DNA from: Delphinus delphis
Taxonomy: Eukaryota > Chordata > Mammalia > Artiodactyla > Delphinidae
Length of the DNA stretch: 64,000 nt
Direction: 5' to 3'
NCBI RefSeq assembly: GCF_949987515.2
Contig: NW_027192651.1
Coordinates: 3,100,001-3,164,000, forward strand
The notes under the pieces are model-generated. The model did no database searches. It was not told the origin of the DNA and was given only the letters and a program-made list of their open reading frames with translations. Below, piece by piece: positions 11,435 to 24,068 of this stretch; position 1 is the first letter of the stretch, and the number at the start of each line of letters is the position of its first letter. The position numbers were made by a program, and so were the translations under genes.

Positions 11435-13013
11435 TTGGCCAAAAAGGGCGTATGCGTTTTTTCCTGAATATATTCAGGAAAAAACGCATACGCCCTTTTT
11501 GGCCAACCAAGCAAGCTTGCAAAGGAAATCTGCACTACAACGAAGTCTCACTTCCCCCCCGGTCAAAAGGGCCATCTGAAAAAAGTGTAAAATCCAGAAA
11601 GGCAGGACAGGCCATGGAGAACTGGGAGCCTTGTTATGCTGATGGACGGGATGTAAATTGCCAACAACCACTTGGGAGAAGTGTATGGTGTTTCCTGAAA
11701 CATCTAAAAACAAAGCAACAGAACCTAGGGCACTTCCGCTTATGGTCCTATAGCTTAGGGAAATTAAAATCAAAAAGACACAGCCACCCCAAAGATTGGG
11801 ACGCCTCTGTTTACAAGAACCTCGTTTACAGTACAAGTTCAACATCGCAGAAAGTGAAAAATGGATAAAGAAGTTGTGGTATTTACTTACAAAGCAATAT
11901 CACTCAGCAATGAAATCTATGTCATCAGGCCCTTAGCATCACAATGAGTGGATTCAGGTATGATGATTCTAACTGAAATAAGTCACACAGAAAAAGAAAC
12001 ATCATAAGATATCAGTAATACACGGAATGTAAACTTGGCTACACAGGAACTGAATTACAGAACAGAACAGGGTCTCAAATTTAGAAAACCAACTTATGCT
12101 TGCTTAAGGGGAAAGGTGAGTTGGGGTGCTGCATAAAACCAGAGATTGAAATGAGCACAGATAAAGTTCCTTAAGTCAAATATGGAATAGACAAGAGCTA
12201 CTCCTTGCTCAACGAAATGGACTCAACACCGCATATTAAACGCCTAAAAATGTACCTGACTAGTAAGTATCGTAAAACCTATGGATTGCTATGTCTCCAA
12301 AAGAGAATCAAGCATGTGTACAGGGGCATAAACGCAGCAGTGATAGGATTGGAGAGGTTCGGTGAGCAAATGAAGACCCTTTGAAGTCATATTGCATGGT
12401 ACCCATTACACGGGTCTCAACTCTCCAGGTTTAAGGTATTCTTCCTTCAGCTAAAACATGCATGTGGAACCCAAGTATGATCAACCATGTGAACGGGAGG
12501 CGTGTTCAAATATGTCTCAGTTTTCCTCCCTTGGTACTCGGGTGCAACATTCCAGACGCTTTACTAACACTCTCCCCACTTGGAGAGTCAGCGCCTTTAA
12601 CCTCCTGTTTGGCCCAGTTTGCAATTTCTGTAGAAGATGAACAGGAATAGCGAGAACCAATGAGAGGCTAGCTGGAGGTGTCTGGACGGGCAAATTTAAC
12701 TCTCATTTCCCACCAGGAAGAGGAAATAACCAAAGGCTCAGCGTGCCGTACCGGAACCAGATTAGGGCCTGAAGCCATCCTTTGGTGTTGCGGCCAGGTC
12801 ACAAGAAAGTGAGTTGAAGAAAGGAGCTCAGGGGCACTGTAATTCACAAACCTGCAGAGTTATAAATGACAGCTATCGTCCAAAAATATACTGAAGTAAG
12901 GCTGCCAAGAGGACTTGAAAGCGGGGCAGAATTGCAGGAAACCGATTTCAGGAGGTAGACTGGAATTGCATTGAAAGCATAGGAAAAGAGGCAGAACGTC
13001 CACAATGATGCAC
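11435..13013 (+). repeat. Satellite monomer, 1,579 bp
   Basis: The palindrome is perfect. It has an extra C in the C-run near 11,560 and one A fewer in the run near 11,705-11,710. These compensating indels disturb the local reading frames while leaving monomer length almost constant. Confidence 0.92.
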
Positions 13014-14592
13014 TTGGCCAAAAAGGGCATATGCGTTTTTTCCTGAATATATTCAGGAAAAAACGCATACGCCCTTTTTGGCCAACCAAGCAAGCTTGCA
13101 AAGGAAATCTGCACTACAATGAAGTCTCACTTCCCCCCGGTCAAAAGGGCCATCTGAAAAAAGTGTAAAATCCAGAAAGGCAGGACAGGCCATGGAGAAC
13201 TGGGAGCCTTGTTATGCTGATGGGCGGGATGTAAATTGCCAACAACCACTCGGGAGAAGTGTATGGTGTTTCCTGAAACATCTAAAAAACAAAGCAACAG
13301 AACATAGGGCACTTCCACTTATGGTCCTATAGCTTAGGGAAATTAAAATCAAAAAGACACAGCCACCCCAAAGTTTGGAACGGCTCTGTTTACAAGAACC
13401 TCATTTACAGTACAAGTTCAACTTTGCAGAAAGTGAAAAATGGATAAAGAAGTTGTGGTATTTACTTACAAAGCAATATCACTCAGCAATGAAATCTGTG
13501 TCATCAGGCCCTTAGCAGCACAATGAGTGGATTCAGGTATGATGATTCTAACTGAAATAAGTCACACAGAAAAAGAAACATCATAAGATATCAGTAATAC
13601 ACGGAATGTAAACTTCGCCACACAGGAACTGAATTACAGAACAGAACAGGGTCTCAAATTTGGAAAACCAACTTATGCTTGCTTAAGGGTAAAGGTGAGT
13701 TGGGGTGCTGCATAAAACCAGAGATTGAAATGAGCACAGATAAAGTTCCTTAAGCCAAATATGGAATAGACAAGAGCTACTCCTTGCTCAACGAAATGGA
13801 CTCAACACCGCATATTAAACGCCTAAGAATGTACCTGACTAGTAAGTATCTTAAAACCTATGGATTGCTATGTCTCCGAAAGAGAATCAAGCATGTGTAC
13901 AGGGGCATAAACGCAGCAGTGATAGGATTGGAGAGGTTCGGTGAGCAAATGAAGACCCTTTGAAGTCATATTGCATGGTACCCATTCCACGGGTTTCAAC
14001 TACCCAGGTTTTAGGTATTCTTCCTTCAGCTAAAACATGCATGTGGAACCCAAGTATGATCAACCATGTGAACGGGAGACGTGTTCAAATATGTCTCAGT
14101 TTTCCTCCCCTGGTACTCGGGTGCAACATTCCAGACGCTTTACTAACACTCTGCCCACTTGGAGAGTCAGCGCCTTTAACCTCCTGTTTGGCCCAGTTTG
14201 CAATTTCTGTGGAAGATGAACAGGAATAGCGAGAACCAATGAGAGGCTAGCTGGAGGTGTCTGGACGGGCAAATTTAACTCTCATTTCCCACCAGGAAGA
14301 GGAAATAACCAAAGGCTCAGTGTGCCGTGCCGGAACCAGATTAGGGCCTGAAGCCATCCTGCGGTGTTGCGGCCAGCTCACAAGAAAGCGAGTTGAAGAA
14401 AGGAGCTCAGGGGCACTGTAATTCACAAACCTGCAGAGTTCTAAATGACAGCTATCGTCCAAAAATAGACTGAAGTAAGGCTGCCAAGAGGACTTGAAAG
14501 CGGGGCAGAATTGCAGGAAACCGATTTCAGGAGGTAGACTGGAATTGCATTGAAAGCATAGGAAAAGAGGCCGAACGTCCACAATGATGCAC
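13014..14592 (+). repeat. Satellite monomer, 1,579 bp
   Basis: The palindrome has the left-arm gcatatg lesion. From about 13,191 onward this monomer lies inside copy 1 of the 4,738-bp duplication. The acatagggc marker near 13,302 recurs at 18,040. Confidence 0.92.
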
Positions 14593-16171
14593 TTGGCGAA
14601 AAAGGGCGTATGTGTTTTTTCCTGAATATATTCAGGAAAAAACGCATACGCCCTTTTTGGCCAACCAAGCAAGCTTGCAAAGGAAATCTGCACTACAATG
14701 AAGTCTCACTTCCCCCTGGTCAAAAGGGTCATCTGAAAAAAGTGTAAAATCCAGAAAGGCAGGACAGGTCATGGAGAACTGGGAGCCTTGTTATGCTGAT
14801 GGGCGGGATGTAAATTGCCAACAACCACTCGGGAGAAGTGTATGGTGTTTCCTGAAACATCTAAAAAACAAAGCAACAGAACCTAGGGAACTTCCACTTA
14901 TGGTCCTATAGCTTAGGGAAATTAAAATCAAAAAGACACAGCCACCCCAAAGTTTGGAACGGCTCTGTTTACAAGAACCTCATTTACAGTACAAGTTCAA
15001 CATCGCAGAAAGTGAAAAATGGATAAAGAAGTTGTGGTATTTACTTACAAAGCAATATCACTCAGCAATGAAATCTGTGTCATCAGGCCCTTAGCAGCAC
15101 AATGAGTGGATTCAGGTATGATGATTCTAACTGAAATAAGTCACACAGAAAAAGAAACATCATAAGATATCAGTAATACACGGAATGTAAACTTGGCCAC
15201 ACAGGAACTGAATTACAGAACAGAACAGGGTCTCAAATTTAGAAAACCAACTTATGCTTGCTTAAGGGGAAAGGTGAGTTGGGGTGCTGCATAAACCCAG
15301 AGATTGAAATGAGCACAGATAAAGTTCCTTAAGCCAAATATGGAATAGACAAGAGCTACTCCTTGCTCAACGAAATGGACTCAACACCGCATATTAAACG
15401 CCTAAGAATGTACCTGACTAGTAAGTATCTTAAAACCTATGGATTGCTATGTCTCCGAAAGAGAATCAAGCATGTGTACAGGGGCATAAACGCAGCAGTG
15501 ATAGGATTGGAGAGGTTCGGTGAGCAAATGAAGACCCTTTGAAGTCATATTGCATGGTACCCATTCCACGGGTTTCAACTACCCAGGTTTTAGGTATTCT
15601 TCCTTCAGCTAAAACATGCATGTGGAACCCAAGTATGATCAACCATGTGAACGGGAGACGTGTTCAAATATGTCTCAGTTTTCCTCCCCTGGTACTCGGG
15701 TGCAACATTCCAGACGCTTTACTAACACTCTCCCCACTTGGAGAGTCAGTCCCTTTAACCTCCTGTTTGGCCCAGTTTGCAATTTCTGCGGAAGATGAAC
15801 AGGAATAGCGAGAACCAATGAGAGGCTAGCTGGAGGTGTCTGGACGGGCAAATTTAACTCTCATTTCCCACCAGGAAGAGGAAATAACCAAAGGCTCAGT
15901 GTGCCGTGCCGGAACCAGATTAGGGCCTGAAGCCATCCTGCGGTGTTGCGGCCAGGTCACAAGAAAGCGAGTTGAAGAAAGGAGCTCAGGGGCACTGTAA
16001 TTCACAAACCTGCAGAGTTATAAATGACAGCTATCGTCCAAAAATAGACTGAAGTAAGGCTGCCAAGAGGACTTGAAAGCGGGGCAGAATTGCAGGAAAC
16101 CGATTTCAGGAGGTAGACTGGAATTGCATTGAAAGCATAGGAAAAGAGGCAGAACGTCCACAATGATGCAC
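14593..16171 (+). repeat. Satellite monomer, 1,579 bp
   Basis: The left arm has two changes (ttggcgaaaa and tatgtgttt), and the TATAAA-like site upstream reads tctaaa. These markers recur one duplication unit later at 19,331. Confidence 0.92.
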
Positions 16172-17751
16172 TTGGCCAAAAAGGGCGTATGCGTTTTTTC
16201 CTGAATATATTCAGGAAAAAACGCATACGCCCTTTTTGGCCAACCAAGCAAGCTTGCAAAGGAAATCTGCACTACAATGAAGTCTCACTTCCCCCCGGTC
16301 AAAAGGGCCATCTGAAAAAAGTGTAAAATCCAGAAAGGCAGGACAGGCCATGGAGAACTGGGAGCCTTGTTATGCTGATGGGCGGGATGTAAATTGCCAA
16401 CAACCACTCGGGAGAAGTGTATGGTGTTTCCTGAAACATCTAAAAAACAAAGCAACAGAACCTAGGGCACTTCCACTTATGGTCCTATAGCTTAGGGAAA
16501 TTAAAATCAAAAAGACACAGCAACCCCAAAGTTTGGGACGCCTCCGTTTACAAGAACCTCGTTTACCGTACAAGTTCAATATCACAGAAAGTGAAAAATG
16601 GATAAAGAACTTGTGGTACTTACGTACAATGCAGTATCACTCAGCAATGAAATCTATGTCATCAGGCCCGTAGCAGCATAATGAGTGGATTCAAGTACGA
16701 TGATTCTAACTGAAATAAGTCACACAGAAAAAGAAACATCATAAGATATCAGTAATACACGGAATGGAAACTTGGCTACACAGGAACTGAATTACAGAAC
16801 AGAACAGGGTCTCAAATTTAGAAAACCAACTTATGCTTGCTTAAGGGGAAAGGTGAGTTGGGGTGCTGCATAAAACCAGAGATTGAAATGAGCACAGATA
16901 AAGTTCCTTAAGCCAAATATGGAATAGACAAGAGCTACTCCTTGCTCAACGAAATGGACTCAACACCGCATATTAAACGCCTAAGAATGTACCTGACTAG
17001 TAAGTATCTTAAAACCTATGGATTGCTATGTCTCCGAAAGAGAATCAAGCATGTGTACAGGGGCATAAACGCAGCAGTGATAGGATTGGAGAGGTTCGGT
17101 GAGCAAATGAAGACCCTTTGAAGTCATATTGCATGGTACCCATTCCACGGGTTTCAAATACCCAGGTTTAAGGTATTCTTCCTTCAGCTAAAACATACAT
17201 GTGGAACCTAGAGTATGATCAACCATGTGATCTGGAGACGTGTTCAAATATGTCTCAGTTTTCGTACCCTGGTACTCGGGTGCAACATTCCAGACGCTTT
17301 ACTAACACTCTCCCCACTTGGAGAGTCAGTCCCTTTAACCTCCTGTTTGGCCCAGTTTGCAATTTCTGTGGAAGATGAACAGGAATAGCGAGAACCAATG
17401 AGAGACTAGCTGGAGGTGTCTGGATGGGCAAATTTAACTCTCATTTCCCACCAGGAAGAGGAAATAACCAAAGGCTCAGCGTGCCGTGCCGGAACCAGAT
17501 TAGGGCATGAAGACATCCTGCGGTGTTGCGGCCAGGTCACAAGAAAGCGAGTTAAAAAAAGGAGCTCAGGAGCACTGTAATTCACAAACCTGCAGAGTTA
17601 TAAATGACAGCTATCGTCCAAAAATAGACTGAAGTAAGGCTGCCAAGAGGACTTGAAAGCGGGGCAGAATTGCAGGAAACCGATTTCAGGAGGTAGACTG
17701 GAATTGCATTGAAAGCATAGGAAAAGAGGCAGAACGTCCACAATGATGCAC
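16172..17751 (+). repeat. Satellite monomer, 1,580 bp
   Basis: The palindrome is perfect. It carries the older-looking variant block (tacttacgtacaatgcag, about 16,617-16,634, and gcccgtagcagcataatgag) together with ttaccgtacaagttcaat, a combination repeated at 21.3 and, apart from gcaatatc, at 52.3 kb. Confidence 0.92.
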
Positions 17752-19330
17752 TTGGCCAAAAAGGGCGTATGCGTTTTTTCCTGAATATATTCAGGAAAAA
17801 ACGCATACGCCCTTTTTGGCCAACCAAGCAAGCTTGCAAAGGAAATCTGCACTACAATGAAGTCTCACTTCCCCCCGGTCAAAAGGGCCATCTGAAAAAA
17901 GTGTAAAATCCAGAAAGGCAGGACAGGACATGGAGAACTGGGAGCCTTGTTATGCTGATGGGCGGGATGTAAATTGCCAACAACCACTCGGGAGAAGTGT
18001 ATGGTGTTTCCTGAAACATCTAAAAAACAAAGCAACAGAACATAGGGCACTTCCACTTATGGTCCTATAGCTTAGGGAAATTAAAATCAAAAAGACACAG
18101 CCACCCCAAAGTTTGGAACGGCTCTGTTTACAAGAACCTCATTTACAGTACAAGTTCAACTTTGCAGAAAGTGAAAAATGGATAAAGAAGTTGTGGTATT
18201 TACTTACAAAGCAATATCACTCAGCAATGAAATCTGTGTCATCAGGCCCTTAGCAGCACAATGAGTGGATTCAGGTATGATGATTCTAACTGAAATAAGT
18301 CACACAGAAAAAGAAACATCATAAGATATCAGTAATACACGGAATGTAAACTTCGCCACACAGGAACTGAATTACAGAACAGAACAGGGTCTCAAATTTG
18401 GAAAACCAACTTATGCTTGCTTAAGGGTAAAGGTGAGTTGGGGTGCTGCATAAAACCAGAGATTGAAATGAGCACAGATAAAGTTCCTTAAGCCAAATAT
18501 GGAATAGACAAGAGCTACTCCTTGCTCAACGAAATGGACTCAACACCGCATATTAAACGCCTAAGAATGTACCTGACTAGTAAGTATCTTAAAACCTATG
18601 GATTGCTATGTCTCCGAAAGAGAATCAAGCATGTGTACAGGGGCATAAACGCAGCAGTGATAGGATTGGAGAGGTTCGGTGAGCAAATGAAGACCCTTTG
18701 AAGTCATATTGCATGGTACCCATTCCACGGGTTTCAACTACCCAGGTTTTAGGTATTCTTCCTTCAGCTAAAACATGCATGTGGAACCCAAGTATGATCA
18801 ACCATGTGAACGGGAGACGTGTTCAAATATGTCTCAGTTTTCCTCCCCTGGTACTCGGGTGCAACATTCCAGACGCTTTACTAACACTCTGCCCACTTGG
18901 AGAGTCAGCGCCTTTAACCTCCTGTTTGACCCAGTTTGCAATTTCTGTGGAAGATGAACAGGAATAGCGAGAACCAATGAGAGGCTAGCTGGAGGTGTCT
19001 GGACGGGCAAATTTAACTCTCATTTCCCACCAGGAAGAGGAAATAACCAAAGGCTCAGTGTGCCGTGCCGGAACCAGATTAGGGCCTGAAGCCATCCTGC
19101 GGTGTTGCGGCCAGCTCACAAGAAAGCGAGTTGAAGAAAGGAGCTCAGGGGCACTGTAATTCACAAACCTGCAGAGTTCTAAATGACAGCTATCGTCCAA
19201 AAATAGACTGAAGTAAGGCTGCCAAGAGGACTTGAAAGCGGGGCAGAATTGCAGGAAACCGATTTCAGGAGGTAGACTGGAATTGCATTGAAAGCATAGG
19301 AAAAGAGGCCGAACGTCCACAATGATGCAC
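17752..19330 (+). repeat. Satellite monomer, 1,579 bp
   Basis: The palindrome is perfect. The junction of the two 4,738-bp duplication copies falls in this monomer, between 17,929 and 17,975. Confidence 0.92.
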
Positions 19331-20909
19331 TTGGCGAAAAAGAGCGTATGTGTTTTTTCCTGAATATATTCAGGAAAAAACGCATACGCCCTTTTTGGCC
19401 AACCAAGCAAGCTTGCAAAGGAAATCTGCACTACAATGAAGTCTCACTTCCCCCTGGTCAAAAGGGTCATCTGAAAAAAGTGTAAAATCCAGAAAGGCAG
19501 GACAGGTCATGGAGAACTGGGAGCCTTGTTATGCTGATGGGCGGGATGTAAATTGCCAACAACCACTCGGGAGAAGTGTATGGTGTTTCCTGAAACATCT
19601 AAAAAACAAAGCAACAGAACCTAGGGAACTTCCACTTATGGTCCTATAGCTTAGGGAAATTAAAATCAAAAAGACACAGCCACCCCAAAGTTTGGAACGG
19701 CTCTGTTTACAAGAACCTCATTTACAGTACAAGTTCAACATCGCAGAAAGTGAAAAATGGATAAAGAAGTTGTGGTATTTACTTACAAAGCAATATCACT
19801 CAGCAATGAAATCTGTGTCATCAGGCCCTTAGCAGCACAATGAGTGGATTCAGGTATGATGATTCTAACTGAAATAAGTCACACAGAAAAAGAAACATCA
19901 TAAGATATCAGTAATACACGGAATGTAAACTTGGCCACACAGGAACTGAATTACAGAACAGAACAGGGTCTCAAATTTAGAAAACCAACTTATGCTTGCT
20001 TAAGGGGAAAGGTGAGTTGGGGTGCTGCATAAACCCAGAGATTGAAATGAGCACAGATAAAGTTCCTTAAGCCAAATATGGAATAGACAAGAGCTACTCC
20101 TTGCTCAACGAAATGGACTCAACACCGCATATTAAACGCCTAAGAATGTACCTGACTAGTAAGTATCTTAAAACCTATGGATTGCTATGTCTCCGAAAGA
20201 GAATCAAGCATGTGTACAGGGGCATAAACGCAGCAGTGATAGGATTGGAGAGGTTCGGTGAGCAAATGAAGACCCTTTGAAGTCATATTGCATGGTACCC
20301 ATTCCACGGGTTTCAACTACCCAGGTTTTAGGTATTCTTCCTTCAGCTAAAACATGCATGTGGAACCCAAGTATGATCAACCATGTGAACGGGAGACGTG
20401 TTCAAATATGTCTCAGTTTTCCTCCCCTGGTACTCGGGTGCAACATTCCAGACGCTTTACTAACACTCTCCCCACTTGGAGAGTCAGCGCCTTTAACCTC
20501 CTGTTTGGCCCAGTTTGCAATTTCTGCGGAAGATGAACAGGAATAGCGAGAACCAATGAGAGGCTAGCTGGAGGTGTCTGGACGGGCAAATTTAACTCTC
20601 ATTTCCCACCAGGAAGAGGAAATAACCAAAGGCTCAGTGTGCCGTGCCGGAACCACATTAGGGCCTGAAGCCATCCTGCGGTGTTGCGGCCAGGTCACAA
20701 GAAAGCGAGTTGAAGAAAGGAGCTCAGGGGCACTGTAATTCACAAACCTGCAGAGTTATAAATGACAGCTATCGTCCAAAAATAGACTGAAGTAAGGCTG
20801 CCAAGAGGACTTGAAAGCGGGGCAGAATTGCAGGAAACCGATTTCAGGAGGTAGACTGGAATTGCATTGAAAGCATAGGAAAAGAGGCAGAACGTCCACA
20901 ATGATGCAC
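19331..20909 (+). repeat. Satellite monomer, 1,579 bp
   Basis: The palindrome carries the two left-arm changes of the 14,593 copy plus one private change (aaagagcg), so it mutated after the duplication. Confidence 0.92.
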
Positions 20910-22489
20910 TTGGCCAAAAAGGGCGTATGCGTTTTTTCCTGAATATATTCAGGAAAAAACGCATACGCCCTTTTTGGCCAACCAAGCAAGCTTGCAAAGG
21001 AAATCTGCACTACAATGAAGTCTCACTTCCCCCCGGTCAAAAGGGCCATCTGAAAAAAGTGTAAAATCCAGAAAGGCAGGACAGGCCATGGAGAACTGGG
21101 AGCCTTGTTATGCTGATGGGCGGGATGTAAATTGCCAACAACCACTCGGGAGAAGTGTATGGTGTTTCCTGAAACATCTAAAAAACAAAGCAACAGAACC
21201 TAGGGCACTTCCACTTATGGTCCTATAGCTTAGGGAAATTAAAATCAAAAAGACACAGCCACCCCAAAGTTTGGGACGCCTCCGTTTACAAGAACCTCGT
21301 TTACCGTACAAGTTCAATATCACAGAAAGTGAAAAATGGATAAAGAACTTGTGGTACTTACGTACAATGCAGTATCACTCAGCAATGAAATCTATGTCAT
21401 CAGGCCCGTAGCAGCATAATGAGTGGATTCAAGTACGATGATTCTAACTGAAATAAGTCACACAGAAAAAGAAACATCATAAGATATCAGTAATACACGG
21501 AATGGAAACTTGGCTACACAGGAACTGAATTACAGAACAGAACAGGGTCTCAAATTTAGAAAACCAACTTATGCTTGCTTAAGGGGAAAGGTGAGTTGGG
21601 GTGCTGCATAAAACCAGAGATTGAAATGAGCACAGATAAAGTTCCTTAAGCCAAATATGGAATAGACAAGAGCTACTCCTTGCTCAACGAAATGGACTCA
21701 ACACCGCATATTAAACGCCTAAGAATGTACCTGACTAGTAAGTATCTTAAAACCTATGGATTGCTATGTCTCCGAAAGAGAATCAAGCATGTGTACAGGG
21801 GCATAAACGCAGCAGTGATAGGATTGGAGAGGTTCGGTGAGCAAATGAAGACCCTTTGAAGTCATATTGCATGGTACCCATTCCACGGGTTTCAAATACC
21901 CAGGTTTAAGGTATTCTTCCTTCAGCTAAAACATGCATGTGGAACCTAGAGTATGATCAACCATGTGATCTGGAGACGTGTTCAAATATGTCTCAGTTTT
22001 CGTACCCTGGTACTCGGGTGCAACATTCCAGACGCTTTACTAACACTCTCCCCACTTGGAGAGTCAGTCCCTTTAACCTCCTGTTTGGCCCAGTTTGCAA
22101 TTTCTGTGGAAGATGAACAGGAATAGCGAGAACCAATGAGAGACTAGCTGGAGGTGTCTGGATGGGCAAATTTAACTCTCATTTCCCACCAGGAAGAGGA
22201 AATAACCAAAGGCTCAGCGTGCCGTGCCGGAACCAGATTAGGGCATGAAGACATCCTGCGGTGTTGCGGCCAGGTCACAAGAAAGCGAGTTAAAAAAAGG
22301 AGCTCAGGAGCACTGTAATTCACAAACCTGCAGAGTTATAAATGACAGCTATCGTCCAAAAATAGACTGAAGTAAGGCTGCCAAGAGGACTTGAAAGCGG
22401 GGCAGAATTGCAGGAAACCGATTTCAGGAGGTAGACTGGAATTGCATTGAAAGCATAGGAAAAGAGGCAGAACGTCCACAATGATGCAC
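20910..22489 (+). repeat. Satellite monomer, 1,580 bp
   Basis: The palindrome is perfect. This is the duplication partner of the 16,172 monomer and shares its variant block and the gttaaaaaaagg marker near 22,290. Confidence 0.92.
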
Positions 22490-24068
22490 TTGGCCAAAAA
22501 GGGCGTATGCGTTTTTTCCTGAATATATTCAGGAAAAAACGCATACGCCCTTTTTGGCCAACCAAGCAAGCTTGCAAAGGAAATCTGCACTACAATGAAG
22601 TCTCACTTCCCCCCGGTCAAAAGGGCCATCTGAAAAAAGTGTAAAATCCAGAAAGGCAGGACAGGACATGGAGAACTGGGAGCCTTGTTATGCTGATGGG
22701 CGGGATGTAAATTACCAACAGACACTCAGGAGAAGTGTATGGTGTTTCCTGAAACATCTAAAAAACAAAGCAACAGAGCCTAGGGCACTGCCACTTATGG
22801 CCCTATAGCTTAGGGAAATTAAAATCAAAAAGACACAGCCACCCCAAAGTTTGGGACGCCTCTGTTTACAAGAACCTCGTTTACAGTACAAGTTCAACCT
22901 CGCAGAAATTGAAAAATGGATAAAGAAGTTGTGGTATTTACTTACAAAGCAATATCACTCAGCAATGAAATCTGTGTCATCAGGCCCTTAGCAGCACAAT
23001 GAGTGGCTTCAGGTATGATGATTCTAACTGAAATAAGTCACACAGAAAGAGAAACATCATAAGATATCAGTAATACACGGAATGTAAACTTGGCTACACA
23101 GGAACTGAATTACAGAACAGAACAGGGTCTCAAATTTAGAAAACCAACCTATGCTTGCTTAAGGGTAAAGGTGAGTTGGGGTGCTGCATAAAACCAGAGA
23201 TTGAAATGAGCACAGATAAAGTTCCTTAAGCCAAATATGGAATAGACAAGAGCTACTCCTTGCTCAACGAAATGGACTCAACACCCCATATTAAACTCCT
23301 AAGAATGTACCTGACTAGTAAGTATCTTAAAACCTATGGATTGCTATGTCTCCGAAAGAAAATCAAGCATGTGTACAGGGGCATAAACGCAGCAGTGATA
23401 GGATTGGAGAGGTTCGGTGAGCGAATGAAGACCCTTTGAAGTCATATTGCATGGTACCCATTCCACGGGTTTCAAATACACAGGTTTAAGGTATTCTTCC
23501 TTCAGCTAAAACATGCATGTGGAACCCAAGTATGATCAACTATGTGAACGGGAGACGTGTTCAAATATGTCTCAGTTTTCCTCCCCTGGTACTCGGGTGC
23601 AACATTCCAGACGCTTTACTAACACTCTCCCCACTTGGAGAGTCAGCGCCTTTAACCTCCTGTTTGGCCCAGTTTGCAATTTCTGCGGAAGATGAACAGG
23701 AATTGCGAGAACCAATGAGAGACTAGCTGGAGGTGTCTGGACGGGCAAATTTAACTCTCATTTCCCACCAGGAAGAGGAAATAACCAAAGGCTCAGCGTG
23801 CCGTGCCGGAACCAGATTAGGGCCTGAAGCCATCCTGCGGTGTTGCGGCCAGGTCACAAGAAAGCGAGTTGAAGAAAGGAGCTCAGGGGCACTGTAATTC
23901 ACAAACCTGCAGAGTTATAAATGACAGCTATCGTCCAAAAATAGACTGAAGTAAGGCTGCCAAGAGGACTTGAAAGCGGGGCAGAATTGCAGGAAACCGA
24001 TTTCAGGAGGTAGACTGGAATTGCATTGAAAGCATAGGAAAAGAGGCAGAACGTCCACAATGATGCAC
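22490..24068 (+). repeat. Satellite monomer, 1,579 bp
   Basis: The palindrome is perfect. The 4,738-bp duplication ends near 22,666-22,713, after which the sequence switches to the attaccaacagacactcagg marker. Confidence 0.92.

Larger units (their letters stand above)
13191..17928 (+). repeat. 3-monomer tandem duplication, copy 1 (4,738 bp)
   Basis: Every diagnostic marker in this block recurs exactly 4,738 bp later: 14,593 and 19,331 palindrome lesions, 16.6 and 21.3 kb variant blocks, and the gttaaaaaaagg site. I found only about six single-base differences by eye, for example at 14,605, 15,751, 15,915, 16,522, 17,198 and 18,929 or its partner. Confidence 0.9.
17929..22666 (+). repeat. 3-monomer tandem duplication, copy 2 (4,738 bp)
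   Basis: The shared acaggacatgg variant at 17,928 and 22,666 together with the first mismatch at 17,976/22,714 places the breakpoint between 17,929 and 17,975. Unequal crossover between monomers offset by three units would produce this. Confidence 0.9.

Noticed and set aside
13960..14229. Plus-strand frames of 60-89 codons in the unrecognised monomer part
   Set aside because: Start and length vary with single substitutions and indels between monomers, two overlapping frames exist for the same stretch, and they disappear in diverged copies.
14247..14693. 148-codon minus-strand frame, repeated at 18,985-19,431
   Set aside because: It is open only because one T to C-type change abolishes a stop (tctaaa instead of tataaa), and the second copy exists through the 4,738-bp duplication. 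No domain is recognisable.
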